From contig JABDAZ010000018.1 in assembly GCA_013288945.1 (NCBI GenBank), forward strand, positions 1 through 55,799: DNA of 55,799 nucleotides, read 5' to 3'. Position numbers and translations under genes: made by a program. This DNA comes from Bacteroidota bacterium. GTDB taxonomy: Bacteria; Bacteroidota; Bacteroidia; Chitinophagales; Chitinophagaceae. The notes under the pieces were generated by a model. It was not told where the DNA came from, ran no database searches, and saw only the letters and a list, made by a program, of their open reading frames with translations. Within the stretch, counting starts at the first letter, position 1; each line of letters starts with the position of its first letter. This document shows positions 38,108 to 47,162 of the stretch, in pieces.

Positions 38108-38521
38108 ATGAGAAAATCTATTTTGTTTTTAATTCTTTTTTCTGTTATTTTATCTTTTTCCTGCAAAAAATTGGTGCAGCAGCAGGAACAGAACGAAGCT
38201 TTAAACATAATGACAAATGGTGTTTGGCAGGTTTCACAATATTTACAGGACAGCACAGATATTACAACAACCTTATCCTCTTATACTTTTCAATTTAAAT
38301 CTGACGGAACTGTAACAGGAACTAACGGAACATTAACTGTAACGGGAACTTGGACAACAGATATTGCAAGCCGGACAATTACGTCGCAGTTTCCGGCAAA
38401 CTCAGGTGCAGTAAACGAACTGGATGCAACCTGGAAAATAACTGACAGTTCAACAGACTATGTAATTGCCCACTCCACAATAAACTCCAATACCAACAAT
38501 TTAAAGCTCGTCAAAAAGTAA
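38108..38521 (+). CDS. Small lipocalin-like lipoprotein
   Basis: The 137-residue product starts at the ATG at 38108; the open frame reaches back into the M32 gene but only this start gives a signal peptide (MRKSILFLILFSVILSFSC, lipobox SFSC). The mature region (WQVSQYLQDSTD...YTFQFKSDGTVT...LTVTGTWTTD) has the strand pattern of the lipocalin-like domains found in many Bacteroidota lipoproteins. Ligand and function are unknown. It may be co-transcribed with the peptidase gene. Confidence 0.75.
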   Translation: MRKSILFLILFSVILSFSCKKLVQQQEQNEALNIMTNGVWQVSQYLQDSTDITTTLSSYTFQFKSDGTVTGTNGTLTVTGTWTTDIASRTITSQFPANSGAVNELDATWKITDSSTDYVIAHSTINSNTNNLKLVKK

Positions 38522-38719
38522 TTCATTAATTTTTGCCTCTTGCTTGGATGGTTAATAAACCATATTACATTTATAAAACAATTTTTTATAGTAATCTTAC
38601 GTTTCGTTTAAACTGTTATGTATCTGTTAATTATCTTTTAGGGGTTTTTATGTATTTAAGATAATCAGGTTCATCAGATTAAACATTATTTGTACCGGTT
38701 AACCGAAAAACATCATCCG

Positions 38720-41700
38720 TTGAACAGAAAACTACTTGCTTTTATTATAGCGCTTTTGATAGGTTCTGCATCCTATGCGCAGGTTGCAGCTATTTCTGCC
38801 AGTCCTACATCGGGTTGTGCGCCGCTTCCGGTACTTTTTGATGATGCATCCACTGGAGCAACAAGCTGGGCTTGGGATTTTGGCGATCTTGGAGCCAAAT
38901 CAACTTTACAGCATCCCGGGTTGCATACTTATTTACTTCCTGGAATTTATACTGCTACATTAACAATTAATGGAACAATTACGGCTAAGCAAACAATTAC
39001 GGTTAATGCTATTCCAACAGTACTTTTTACAGTTGATAAAAATTCAGGATGTTTTCCTCTAACGGTTAATTTCACTGACCAGTCAGTACCACTTCCCGGA
39101 ACTACAACAACAGCCTGGAGCTGGGATTTTGGAGATGGAAGCCCTTTTTCAAATTTAAAAAATCCAACACATATTTATACACAGTTAAACCCTCCGGGTT
39201 TTCCCGTTACACTAAAAATAACCAACAGCGCAGGATGCTCAAATGCGCTAACCATAAAATCAATGGTAATGACTCCAAGCGGGGTTACGCCGTCATTTCA
39301 AACAGTAGCTGCAGCCGGTTGTAAATTGCCGATTACTGTACAATTTAATAATACATCAACCGGTCCCGGCACGTTAACATATACATGGAGTTTTGGAGAT
39401 GCTTCAGCAACGACAAATACAACAAGCCCTGGGCACACATATACAGCACCTGATATTTATAATGTTAAGCTGATTGCAAGCAGTACTTCTGGTTGTATTG
39501 ATAGCGTAACAGTGCCAACAAATATTACATCAGGAAACGTTTCATCCAGTTTTTCCATTCCCGATACTGTTTGCGTAGGTACATTGGTAAATTTTTTGAA
39601 TACATCAAGCCCCAAACCTACAGTTGTAAACTGGGATTTTGGCGACGGCACAAGTTCGAGTGCATTAGGGCCGACAAAAAGATATAGTACTCCAAACGTG
39701 TATACTGTAAAACTTACTAATACTTTTGGTGCTTGTATTGACTCTGTGAGCAGGAAGTTAACTGTATTAACTCCTGCTGTTGCCAATTTTACGGCGGCAA
39801 CTACTACAAGTTGTGATTCTATATTTACGGTTCAGTTTACCGACCAATCTGCTAACGCTGGTTCATGGTCATGGAATTTTGGTGATGGCACAATTTCAAA
39901 TCAGCAAAATCCTTCTCATACTTACAAAGGTTATGGCCAATATTCGGTTAGCTTAACCGTTTCAAACTCTGTTGGTTGTAGTGGCAGTATTACTAAAACA
40001 CAATTTATTCAAAACCGAAAGCCATTTGTTCAATTAAATGGCTTGGCATCTAAAGGTTGTCTGGGCGCTTTTACTTACTCTCCGCAACTTATAGATACCG
40101 TTGTAGATGGTATTCAATCTTATTTATGGAATTTTGGAGATGGTACAACATCAACAGCGGCAACGCCTCCTGCTCATTCTTATCCTGCAACAGGAGTTTA
40201 TTTTGTAACTCTAAATATTACAACAAACGGGGGTTGCACCGTAACAGCAAATGATACGGTTAAAATTGGTACCGTTAAACCAGTTGTGAATTTTACAGCA
40301 TCTCCAACCACCGTTTGTACAAATAACCCAGTTACGTTTGTTGATAAGTCAACAAATTCCCCGGACCAATGGTATTGGGATTTTGGTAATGGAAGTTCAT
40401 CTACACAACAAAATCCTGTTTATATTTTTCCAACTCCAGGCACTTATACTGTTACATTAATAGCTTACAATGGTGGTTGTAATGATTCTTCAAAAACTAA
40501 AATAATAGTTAGCCCGCCACAAGCTGCTTTTGCATATACGTATAGTTGTTCGGGTAATAATACAGTATTTGATTTTCATGATAGCTCTAAAGGCGCAGAT
40601 ACCTGGAATTGGGATTTTGGCGATGGTTCAGTTTCTACTGCTCAAAACCCATCCCATATTTATGCAGTTGCAGATGCGTCATATACTGTAGTATTGACTG
40701 TTACAAATAATACGACGCATTGCACAAATTCCAATACCCAACAGGTGTTTATAGTACATCAAAAACCAACACTCTATATACCATCTGCGAATACTTGCGT
40801 AAACACAAAAGTGAGTGTGCAAGTTACTGGCGTCAGTTTTTCTTATTTCTCTTCGTTTACTTTCATTTATGGTGATGGGGATACAGTTAATGCAGGTTTC
40901 AATAGTAATGGGTCACATATTTATAAGCAAGCAGGAAAATACAATGTTACTGTAATTGCTACAGAAATTACGGGTTGCAAGGATACTATAACTCAATTAA
41001 ATGCTATACAGGTAAATGGTCCCACAGCCAACTTTACAACAACTGTTTCGACGGGATGTACGGGTTTAGCCGCCGTTTTTGTTGATCAGTCTGCTACTGA
41101 TGGAATAAACCCAATCACAAAATGGGTTTGGGATTATGGTGATAGTACGCCTATTCAAACATATACAGCCCCGCCGTTTACGCATAACTATACTAAACAA
41201 GGTATTTATTCTGTAAAGTTGAAAGTGACTGATGCTTCAGGTTGTACGGATAGTTTATCTCAAATTAATTTAATTACTGTTGCTTTTCCAAATGCAAGTT
41301 TTACAACTACGGATTCATTAACATGCCCTGGTTCGCCAATACAGTTTGTTAATAACTCCAAAGGTTATGGCTTGAATTATACTTGGGATTTTGGTGATGG
41401 TTCTACATCTACTGCTGCAAACCCAACGCATTTATACGCGCCAACAACATACCCGATGACTTACACCGTTAGTTTGCAAGTTTCCGATCAGTTTGGTTGC
41501 GGTGCTTCAACGGGTAATTATAAAATTGGTGTTGATACACCTTCAGCATCGTTCACTTTATCAAGCACGTTCGCGTCTTGCCCGCCGTTGGTTGATTCTT
41601 TTGATTTTACAGGGCATTACGCAAAAACTTTGAAATGGGTTTTTGGTGATGGTGGTATTTCGGGATTAGACAGCCCGGTTCACTATTATAACATTCCGGG

Positions 41701-43531
41701 GACTTACTCTCCATATCTTGTTGTAACAAGCCATGGTGGCTGTACATCAACTGCACCAGCGCAAAATGTAAAAATTCTCGGGCCATATGGAGCATTAAGT
41801 TATTCACCACTGCAAGGTTGCCATACATTAACAGTAAACTTTAATGTAATTACAGGTAATGTTGTTAAGTATTTATGGGTTTTTTCAAATACACAAACTG
41901 ATTCTACCCTTGTACCTAATATTAGCTTTACCTACGATTCTATTGGAAAATATCTTCCTATTGTAGTATTGGAAGATCCGTCTGGTTGTAATGTGCCTAT
42001 TTATGGTTCTGATTCTATTGTAATTATTGGAAGCACGCCGAAATTTTCAGTTGATAAAGACACGCTTTGTTCAAACGGTTCTGTTCAGTTTAGTGATTCT
42101 ACTACAAGTGTTGGAACTATACAAACTTATCAGTGGAATTTTGGAGATGGAACAACTTCTAACTTAGAAAACCCTGCGCATTTTTATTCAGCACCTGGTT
42201 CTTACTCAGTGTCATTAATTGTTACAACAACCACGGGGTGTTCAGATACTTCTAAACAAAATACGGTTGTTAATGTAGTTGCTGCGCCATCTATTGATAT
42301 TGGCGGTGCAACTTCACAATGTGTTCCTGCAACTATAAGTTTCACAGGCATTGCGCTTGTTGCAGATCCATCATTAACATGGTCGTGGAATTTTTATAAC
42401 GGACAAACTTCTGCGGTGCAAAATCCGCCTGCGCAAGTTTATACTACGCCAGGTTCCGACAGCGTTTTATTAAAAGCAACAAACAGCAGCGGCTGTTCTG
42501 ATTCTGTTACAAAATATTTTACTATTAATCCATCGCCGGGCATCAGCGCTGGAGCAGATACAACGGTTTGCGTTGGGCAGTCTGTTACATTAATAGCAAC
42601 AGGCGGCTTATCTTACAACTGGCTTCCGCCGAATGGCACTTTGAGTTGTATTACTTGTGATAGTACTGTAGCAACACCAACTACAACTACAACTTATGTT
42701 GTAAGCGGAACAAGTATTTATAATTGCGTGCAAAATGATACCGTTGTTGTTAATGTAATAACCCCGCAATCCATCAGTGTAACGCCGCTTACCGATTCAA
42801 TTTGTTTAGGGCAAGGTGTTCCGTTGCTTGCTTCCGGGGAAACTTTATATACTTGGACGCCAGCTACAGGATTAAGCAATCCGAATATTGCAAACCCTGT
42901 TGCAAGCCCGGATTCAACAACAACCTATCAGGTTACTGGTACAGATATTAAATCATGTTTCAGTGATACTAAATCTTTAACCATATCAGTATTCAACTAT
43001 CCGAAAATTGATGTTGGGCCGAATGTTACATTACCAATCGGAACATCTTATCAAATTACCGGCAATGGTTCTTCTGACATTGATTCAATAAGCTGGACGC
43101 CAACAATCGGATTGAGTTGCACAGATTGTTTATCGCCACTTGCTTCGCCGATAACAACAACAACTTATGTAATAAGTGTTGAAAATACCGGCGGTTGCGT
43201 AAGCACAGACAGTGTTACAATTCTCGTTACATGCGATGGAAAAAATCTGTTTGTTCCAAATACTTTTTCACCAAATGGCGATGGTGTTAATGATGCATTT
43301 TTTGTAAGTGGAAATGGATTAAGCACAATCCAGTCGATGCGCGTTTTCAATCGTTGGGGGCAAATGGTTTTTGAAAAAAGAAACTTTGCACCGAACGATC
43401 CGAATGTAGGATGGGATGGAAATTTCAATGGCAGAAAAGCGCCGGTTGATGTTTATATATACACGATTGAAGTGATTTGCGAAAACTCGCAAGTAGTTGC
43501 ATATCATGGCAACGTGGCGTTGATAAGATAA
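38720..43531 (+). CDS. Giant PKD-repeat protein with type B T9SS C-terminal domain
   Basis: The product is about 1600 residues long. The frame contains no ATG before the signal peptide; TTG at 38720 gives MNRKLLAFIIALLIGSASYAQ, a good signal, and a TTG at 38690 is the next alternative. The body is about a dozen or more PKD domains with the recurring WDFGDG and NPSHTY (or variants) motifs. A shorter series with TTYVVSGT/TTYQVTGT follows. The C-terminus is the gliding-motility/CHU_C type B sorting domain (NTFSPNGDGVND, MRVFNRWGQMVFE, GWDGNFNGRKAPVDVYIY). It is therefore probably secreted by T9SS and surface-attached, perhaps an adhesin. The PorP/SprF gene follows, the usual arrangement. Unlike its neighbours it has few ATTAAT hexamers. 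Confidence 0.9.
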   Translation: MNRKLLAFIIALLIGSASYAQVAAISASPTSGCAPLPVLFDDASTGATSWAWDFGDLGAKSTLQHPGLHTYLLPGIYTATLTINGTITAKQTITVNAIPTVLFTVDKNSGCFPLTVNFTDQSVPLPGTTTTAWSWDFGDGSPFSNLKNPTHIYTQLNPPGFPVTLKITNSAGCSNALTIKSMVMTPSGVTPSFQTVAAAGCKLPITVQFNNTSTGPGTLTYTWSFGDASATTNTTSPGHTYTAPDIYNVKLIASSTSGCIDSVTVPTNITSGNVSSSFSIPDTVCVGTLVNFLNTSSPKPTVVNWDFGDGTSSSALGPTKRYSTPNVYTVKLTNTFGACIDSVSRKLTVLTPAVANFTAATTTSCDSIFTVQFTDQSANAGSWSWNFGDGTISNQQNPSHTYKGYGQYSVSLTVSNSVGCSGSITKTQFIQNRKPFVQLNGLASKGCLGAFTYSPQLIDTVVDGIQSYLWNFGDGTTSTAATPPAHSYPATGVYFVTLNITTNGGCTVTANDTVKIGTVKPVVNFTASPTTVCTNNPVTFVDKSTNSPDQWYWDFGNGSSSTQQNPVYIFPTPGTYTVTLIAYNGGCNDSSKTKIIVSPPQAAFAYTYSCSGNNTVFDFHDSSKGADTWNWDFGDGSVSTAQNPSHIYAVADASYTVVLTVTNNTTHCTNSNTQQVFIVHQKPTLYIPSANTCVNTKVSVQVTGVSFSYFSSFTFIYGDGDTVNAGFNSNGSHIYKQAGKYNVTVIATEITGCKDTITQLNAIQVNGPTANFTTTVSTGCTGLAAVFVDQSATDGINPITKWVWDYGDSTPIQTYTAPPFTHNYTKQGIYSVKLKVTDASGCTDSLSQINLITVAFPNASFTTTDSLTCPGSPIQFVNNSKGYGLNYTWDFGDGSTSTAANPTHLYAPTTYPMTYTVSLQVSDQFGCGASTGNYKIGVDTPSASFTLSSTFASCPPLVDSFDFTGHYAKTLKWVFGDGGISGLDSPVHYYNIPGTYSPYLVVTSHGGCTSTAPAQNVKILGPYGALSYSPLQGCHTLTVNFNVITGNVVKYLWVFSNTQTDSTLVPNISFTYDSIGKYLPIVVLEDPSGCNVPIYGSDSIVIIGSTPKFSVDKDTLCSNGSVQFSDSTTSVGTIQTYQWNFGDGTTSNLENPAHFYSAPGSYSVSLIVTTTTGCSDTSKQNTVVNVVAAPSIDIGGATSQCVPATISFTGIALVADPSLTWSWNFYNGQTSAVQNPPAQVYTTPGSDSVLLKATNSSGCSDSVTKYFTINPSPGISAGADTTVCVGQSVTLIATGGLSYNWLPPNGTLSCITCDSTVATPTTTTTYVVSGTSIYNCVQNDTVVVNVITPQSISVTPLTDSICLGQGVPLLASGETLYTWTPATGLSNPNIANPVASPDSTTTYQVTGTDIKSCFSDTKSLTISVFNYPKIDVGPNVTLPIGTSYQITGNGSSDIDSISWTPTIGLSCTDCLSPLASPITTTTYVISVENTGGCVSTDSVTILVTCDGKNLFVPNTFSPNGDGVNDAFFVSGNGLSTIQSMRVFNRWGQMVFEKRNFAPNDPNVGWDGNFNGRKAPVDVYIYTIEVICENSQVVAYHGNVALIR

Positions 43532-43557
43532 TTCTAATAAATTAATAAAGCAGCAGA

Positions 43558-44595
43558 ATGAAGATATTTTTACGGTATAAAAAAGCACTCGCCGCTATTG
43601 CTTTGCTTTTTGTGATGCAGCAAGGCTTTGCGCAAGACCTTCATTTTTCGCAATTTTTTGAAGCGCCTTTGCTACGCAATCCGTCACTGGCGGGCATCTT
43701 CACGGGCGATTATAGAATCCAGGGCGTTTATCGCGACCAATGGAACAGCATTACAAATGGCTACCGCACCGGATCTTTTAACGGAGAATATAAAATGCCT
43801 GTAGGAAACGGAAGTGATTTTTTAACAACAGGCGCACAATTATTATTTGATAAAGCAGGAACCGTCGGATTAACAACTACTGAAATTTTACCTGCGCTTA
43901 ATTACCACAAATCATTAAGCGATCAAAAAACAATGTACTTGTCTTTAGGCTTCATGGGCGGGCTTGTTGAAAAATCAATTGACAGATCTAAAGTAACAAC
44001 AAGCAGTCAATATTCTGGTGGCGTTTTCAATCCGAGTATTCCGGATGGAGAAACTTTTCCTTCGCCAAATATTCATTATTTTGATGCAAGTGTTGGTATG
44101 AGTTTTAATGAATCTTTTGGTGATGATCAAAAGAACAGTTTGTTTTTTGGCGCAGCTTATCATCATCTTAATCGCCCAAAAAATTCTTTTTACCAGGATG
44201 CTTCACAGCTCGATCCAAAATATGTTTTTTCTGCCGGTGTAAAATTAAATTTAGACGATCAATCTTATTTTACCATCCAGGCAGATCATTCCATCCAGGG
44301 AAGTTTTGTTGAAACAATTGGCGGCGTAATGTATTCTTATAAATTGGGCGATGATATGGTTAACCCGCAATACGTGCTTAACCTTGGTGCGTTTATGCGC
44401 GTTGGCGATGCATTAATACCAGTATTAAAATTGGAAATGAATCCGCTTGCGATTGCCATTAGTTACGACGTAAATATTTCGCCATTAAAAACAGTGAGCC
44501 AGGGACAAGGCGGTGTTGAATTATCAATTTCTTATGTTGGATTTTTGGATCGCAAAAACAGTTCGAAATATAAAATGCTTTGCCCGCATTTTTAA
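43558..44595 (+). CDS. PorP/SprF-family type IX secretion outer-membrane protein
   Basis: The 345-residue protein has a signal peptide (MKIFLRYKKALAAIALLFVMQQGFAQ). The typical opening of PorP/SprF proteins follows: DLHFSQFFEAPLLRNPSLAGIFTGDYRIQGVYRDQW. Alternating strands to the C-terminus predict a membrane beta barrel. Members attach T9SS cargo carrying type B C-terminal domains to the surface. It lies 26 bases downstream of the giant PKD protein, almost certainly its dedicated partner in the same operon. The region after it (44596-44733) is AT-rich, with the palindrome ATTTATTAATAAAT at 44651-44664. Confidence 0.92.
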   Translation: MKIFLRYKKALAAIALLFVMQQGFAQDLHFSQFFEAPLLRNPSLAGIFTGDYRIQGVYRDQWNSITNGYRTGSFNGEYKMPVGNGSDFLTTGAQLLFDKAGTVGLTTTEILPALNYHKSLSDQKTMYLSLGFMGGLVEKSIDRSKVTTSSQYSGGVFNPSIPDGETFPSPNIHYFDASVGMSFNESFGDDQKNSLFFGAAYHHLNRPKNSFYQDASQLDPKYVFSAGVKLNLDDQSYFTIQADHSIQGSFVETIGGVMYSYKLGDDMVNPQYVLNLGAFMRVGDALIPVLKLEMNPLAIAISYDVNISPLKTVSQGQGGVELSISYVGFLDRKNSSKYKMLCPHF

Positions 44596-44706
44596 ATGAA
44601 TAAATGTTCATTAATAAATTTTCAGTTCTTTTTATTAATAAGAAAAAATTATTTATTAATAAATAAAACGAGTTGTTTCAAAAAAAAATTTTCATAATTA
44701 ACTGTT

Positions 44707-44714
44707 TACATTTG
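44707..44714 (+). promoter_or_regulatory. Candidate -7 box of the peroxiredoxin gene
   Basis: TACATTTG fits the TAnnTTTG consensus exactly and lies about 20 bases before the start codon at 44734. The -33 position has no TTG at the usual spacing, so this is only half a promoter. Confidence 0.4.
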
Positions 44715-44733
44715 TCGTTTAAAAAAATAAATT

Positions 44734-45204
44734 ATGAAAATAGAAGTTGGACAAAAAGCGCCTGCATTCAGTTTGTTTGATTCTGAAAAAAATAAAATAA
44801 ACTTAGAAGACAGCAAAGGAAAAAATGTGTTATTGCTTTTTTATCCGCTGGCTTTTACAAGCGTTTGTACAAAAGAACTTTGTAATGTGCGCGATAATAT
44901 TTCGTTTTTTAATAGCGCAAATGCGCAGGTTTTTGGAATAAGTGTTGATTCGATTTTTACACTGGCAAAATTTAAAGACGACCAACATCTTAATTTTCCA
45001 TTGCTCAGCGATTTTAATAAAGATGTTTCTGCAGCTTACGGAAGTTTGTATGAAACCTTTGGATTTGATATGAAAGGTGTTTCAAAACGTTCGGCTTTTG
45101 TTATTGATAAAGATGGCATTATTAAATATGCAGAAGTGTTGGAAAATGCCGGCGATATACCTGATTTTGAAGCCATTAATAAAGTGATTGAAGAATTGAA
45201 ATAA
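44734..45204 (+). CDS. Peroxiredoxin (AhpC/TSA, redoxin fold)
   Basis: The 156-residue protein is a thiol peroxidase that reduces hydroperoxides. The PxxxTxxC motif is in FYPLAFTSVCTKELC, with peroxidatic Cys45, and a second cysteine at position 50. SVDSIFTLAKFKDDQHLNFPLLSDF and SAFVIDKDGIIKY are the usual redoxin segments. It lacks a C-terminal resolving region, which suggests a BCP/AhpE-like enzyme. It is cytoplasmic. The reductant is unknown; no thioredoxin gene is adjacent. Confidence 0.92.
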   Translation: MKIEVGQKAPAFSLFDSEKNKINLEDSKGKNVLLLFYPLAFTSVCTKELCNVRDNISFFNSANAQVFGISVDSIFTLAKFKDDQHLNFPLLSDFNKDVSAAYGSLYETFGFDMKGVSKRSAFVIDKDGIIKYAEVLENAGDIPDFEAINKVIEELK

Positions 45205-45304
45205 ACCATTTTTGTTTAAAAAATTAAACGCGTTTTTAACCAAAATTTGTAGCTTTGGATAATAATAAGTATTTTGACAATCAAACGAAAAAGGAAATCG
45301 CACG

Positions 45305-45646
45305 ATGAGGCTATTTTACATCATTTTTTCTTTTATTGTACTCACCACCATTCAGGCCAGCGGTCAGAGCGCTGCTTCGTCCTCGCAGGAGCCTGTTGAA
45401 AAGCATGTAAAATTTTATCCCAATCCTGCCACTTCAATAATCAATTTCGAATTTCAAAAGGTTAATAATATTTCTTATTCTTTCCAGGTTTTTAATTTTT
45501 TGGGAAAAAAAGTTTTCGAACTTCCAAATGTTACTCCGAAAACAACCATTAATCTTAGCGATTTTCCACGCGGTATTTATATTTTTCAATTAAAAGATCA
45601 GAACGGAAGAATTGTTGAATCTGATCGTTTCCAGGTTGTGAAATAA
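45305..45646 (+). CDS. Minimal T9SS type A sorting-domain protein
   Basis: The 113-residue protein consists of a signal peptide (about 1-20, ending SGQ) and, after about 15 residues, a type A T9SS C-terminal domain: VKFYPNPATSIINFEF, a central QVFNFLGKKVFE and LSDFPRGIYIFQLKD. There is almost no cargo region, so the sorting domain is essentially the entire mature protein. It could be a small surface protein, a decoy or substrate for the secretion machinery, or the remnant of a larger gene. Codon use looks like that of the neighbours. Confidence 0.85.
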   Translation: MRLFYIIFSFIVLTTIQASGQSAASSSQEPVEKHVKFYPNPATSIINFEFQKVNNISYSFQVFNFLGKKVFELPNVTPKTTINLSDFPRGIYIFQLKDQNGRIVESDRFQVVK

Positions 45647-45665
45647 TTTTTCTTCTTATTTATTT

Positions 45666-46838
45666 TTATAAAACTTCTGCAATTAAAAACTTCAGGTAAT
45701 TCGTATTTTCTATTCCATTAATAATCGGGTGATCGCTTGATTGTGCTTTAAAGGTTACTTGCCTTAATTTTCGTTTTGCATCTTTTGCTGCATCATTAAT
45801 CGTTTGCAAAAATAATTCTGGTGAAACCAAATTTGTACAAGACGATGTAACTAAAAATCCGCCTTTTTTTAATAATTTAATGCCACGCAAATTAATTTCT
45901 TTATAACCCGAAACTGCTTTCTGAATATTTTCACGGCTCTTTGTAAACGCAGGCGGGTCAAGCATTACAACGTCATAATCTCTGCCATCTTTGCTCCATT
46001 CTTTCAATGCATCAAATGCATTAATGGCTTCAAAACTGCAAATGTTTTCGAGGTTATTTAATGCGGCATTTTTCTTTGCTTGCGCAATGGCATTTTCTGA
46101 AATATCTAATCCCAAAACTTTTTTTGCGCCATATTTTGCCGCATGAATTTCAAACGTGCCTGTGTAACAGAACGCGCCGAGCACATCTGCATCTTTTACA
46201 ATATGCTCAATCGCTTTTCGATTATCTTGTTGATCTAAAAAGTAACCCGTTTTCTGGCCGTTTTCAATATCAACATTAAAGCGTAAACCATTTTCATTAA
46301 TGATAATATTTGTATCAAACGGTTCTGTCAAAAATCCTTTTTGTTGTTGCAAACCTTCGAGCTCGCGAACAGGCACATCATTTCTTTCATAAATTCCTTT
46401 GGGAGAAAATATTTTTTGCAACGCATTAATGATTGCATTTTTCCAAACTTCAATTCCCAACGATAAAGTTTGTATCACAAAATAATCGTTGAATTTATCG
46501 ATGATTAATGCGGGTAAAAAATCTGCTTCGCCAAAAATTAACCGGCAGTTTTCTGTGTAACCAATTTTTTTTCTGTAACTCCACGCTTCATTTATTTTTT
46601 TAAAAAAGAAATCATCATTAATCATTTCATTTTTTTCGCGCGTTAATAAGCGGATTGTTATTTGCGATTTTGGATTAATATATCCACGGCCGACAAATTT
46701 TTTATCGTGCGTAAAAACTTCAACAATTTCGCCGCCTGAAGTTTCTCCTTCAATAATATTTACTTCGTTTGAAAATATCCATGGATGCCCATTTACAACA
46801 CGCGGGCTTATTCTTTTGTTAAGAAAAACTTTTATCAT
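45666..46838 (-). CDS. Class I rRNA methyltransferase, RlmI-like (PUA plus SAM domain)
   Basis: The 390-residue protein has an N-terminal PUA-like domain (VFLNKRISPRVVNGHPWIFSNEV) and a central EEHEE-like part. The C-terminal SAM-dependent methyltransferase has motif I-like LGAFCYTGTFEIHAAKYGAKKVLGLDIS and the motif IV DPPAF in VVMLDPPAFTKS. This is the architecture of RlmI, which makes 5-methylcytosine in 23S rRNA (C1962 in E. coli). A cysteine in VTSSCTNLV is the likely nucleophile region. The site in this organism is inferred from the family. Confidence 0.88.
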   Translation of the reverse strand: MIKVFLNKRISPRVVNGHPWIFSNEVNIIEGETSGGEIVEVFTHDKKFVGRGYINPKSQITIRLLTREKNEMINDDFFFKKINEAWSYRKKIGYTENCRLIFGEADFLPALIIDKFNDYFVIQTLSLGIEVWKNAIINALQKIFSPKGIYERNDVPVRELEGLQQQKGFLTEPFDTNIIINENGLRFNVDIENGQKTGYFLDQQDNRKAIEHIVKDADVLGAFCYTGTFEIHAAKYGAKKVLGLDISENAIAQAKKNAALNNLENICSFEAINAFDALKEWSKDGRDYDVVMLDPPAFTKSRENIQKAVSGYKEINLRGIKLLKKGGFLVTSSCTNLVSPELFLQTINDAAKDAKRKLRQVTFKAQSSDHPIINGIENTNYLKFLIAEVL

Positions 46839-46994
46839 TTGGCAAAAATAAGAAAGCGCTTCGCATTAAAATCCAATGAACAATTTCCTACACCCAAATG
46901 AAATATAATGCCAAGTATAAAAGACTTGCTTAAATTTTATTAATGCTTTCGAGGCAGCAATTTTTTTGTTGAAAGAATTATTATTAATAAAACA

Positions 46995-47078
46995 AATTGT
47001 CAAATATCCCAATATCCAATATCGCAAATCGCGCGTCTTTAAAATTTAAAATCTCAAATCAGAAATCCGGCATCAAAA
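46995..47078. repeat. Degenerate 7-bp-period array upstream of grpE
   Basis: Twelve heptads in a single register read AATTGTC, AAATATC, CCAATAT, CCAATAT, CGCAAAT, CGCGCGT, CTTTAAA, ATTTAAA, ATCTCAA, ATCAGAA, ATCCGGC, ATCAAAA. It lies inside the 324-base gap between the RlmI-like gene and grpE, ending 38 bases before the grpE promoter. The left part of the gap (46839-46994) is AT-rich and contains nothing else I recognise. Confidence 0.6.
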
Positions 47079-47115
47079 ACCCGTTTTTCCCCGACAATTT
47101 GTCCTCAAATTACTC

Positions 47116-47145
47116 TTGGCAAAATAATTGACAACCTTACCTTTG
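47116..47145 (+). promoter_or_regulatory. Bacteroidetes-type promoter of grpE-dnaJ
   Basis: TTG (47116-47118), 19 bases, then TACCTTTG (47138-47145), an exact match to TAnnTTTG. Transcription should start near 47152, about 11 bases before the grpE ATG at 47163. No CIRCE inverted repeat is seen, so heat control by HrcA is not supported. Confidence 0.8.
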
Positions 47146-47162
47146 CGACAATTTGTAAGATT

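Noticed and set aside
47081..47162. CIRCE or other heat-shock operator before grpE
   Set aside because: No inverted TTAGCACTC-type repeat is present; only a housekeeping-type promoter is seen.
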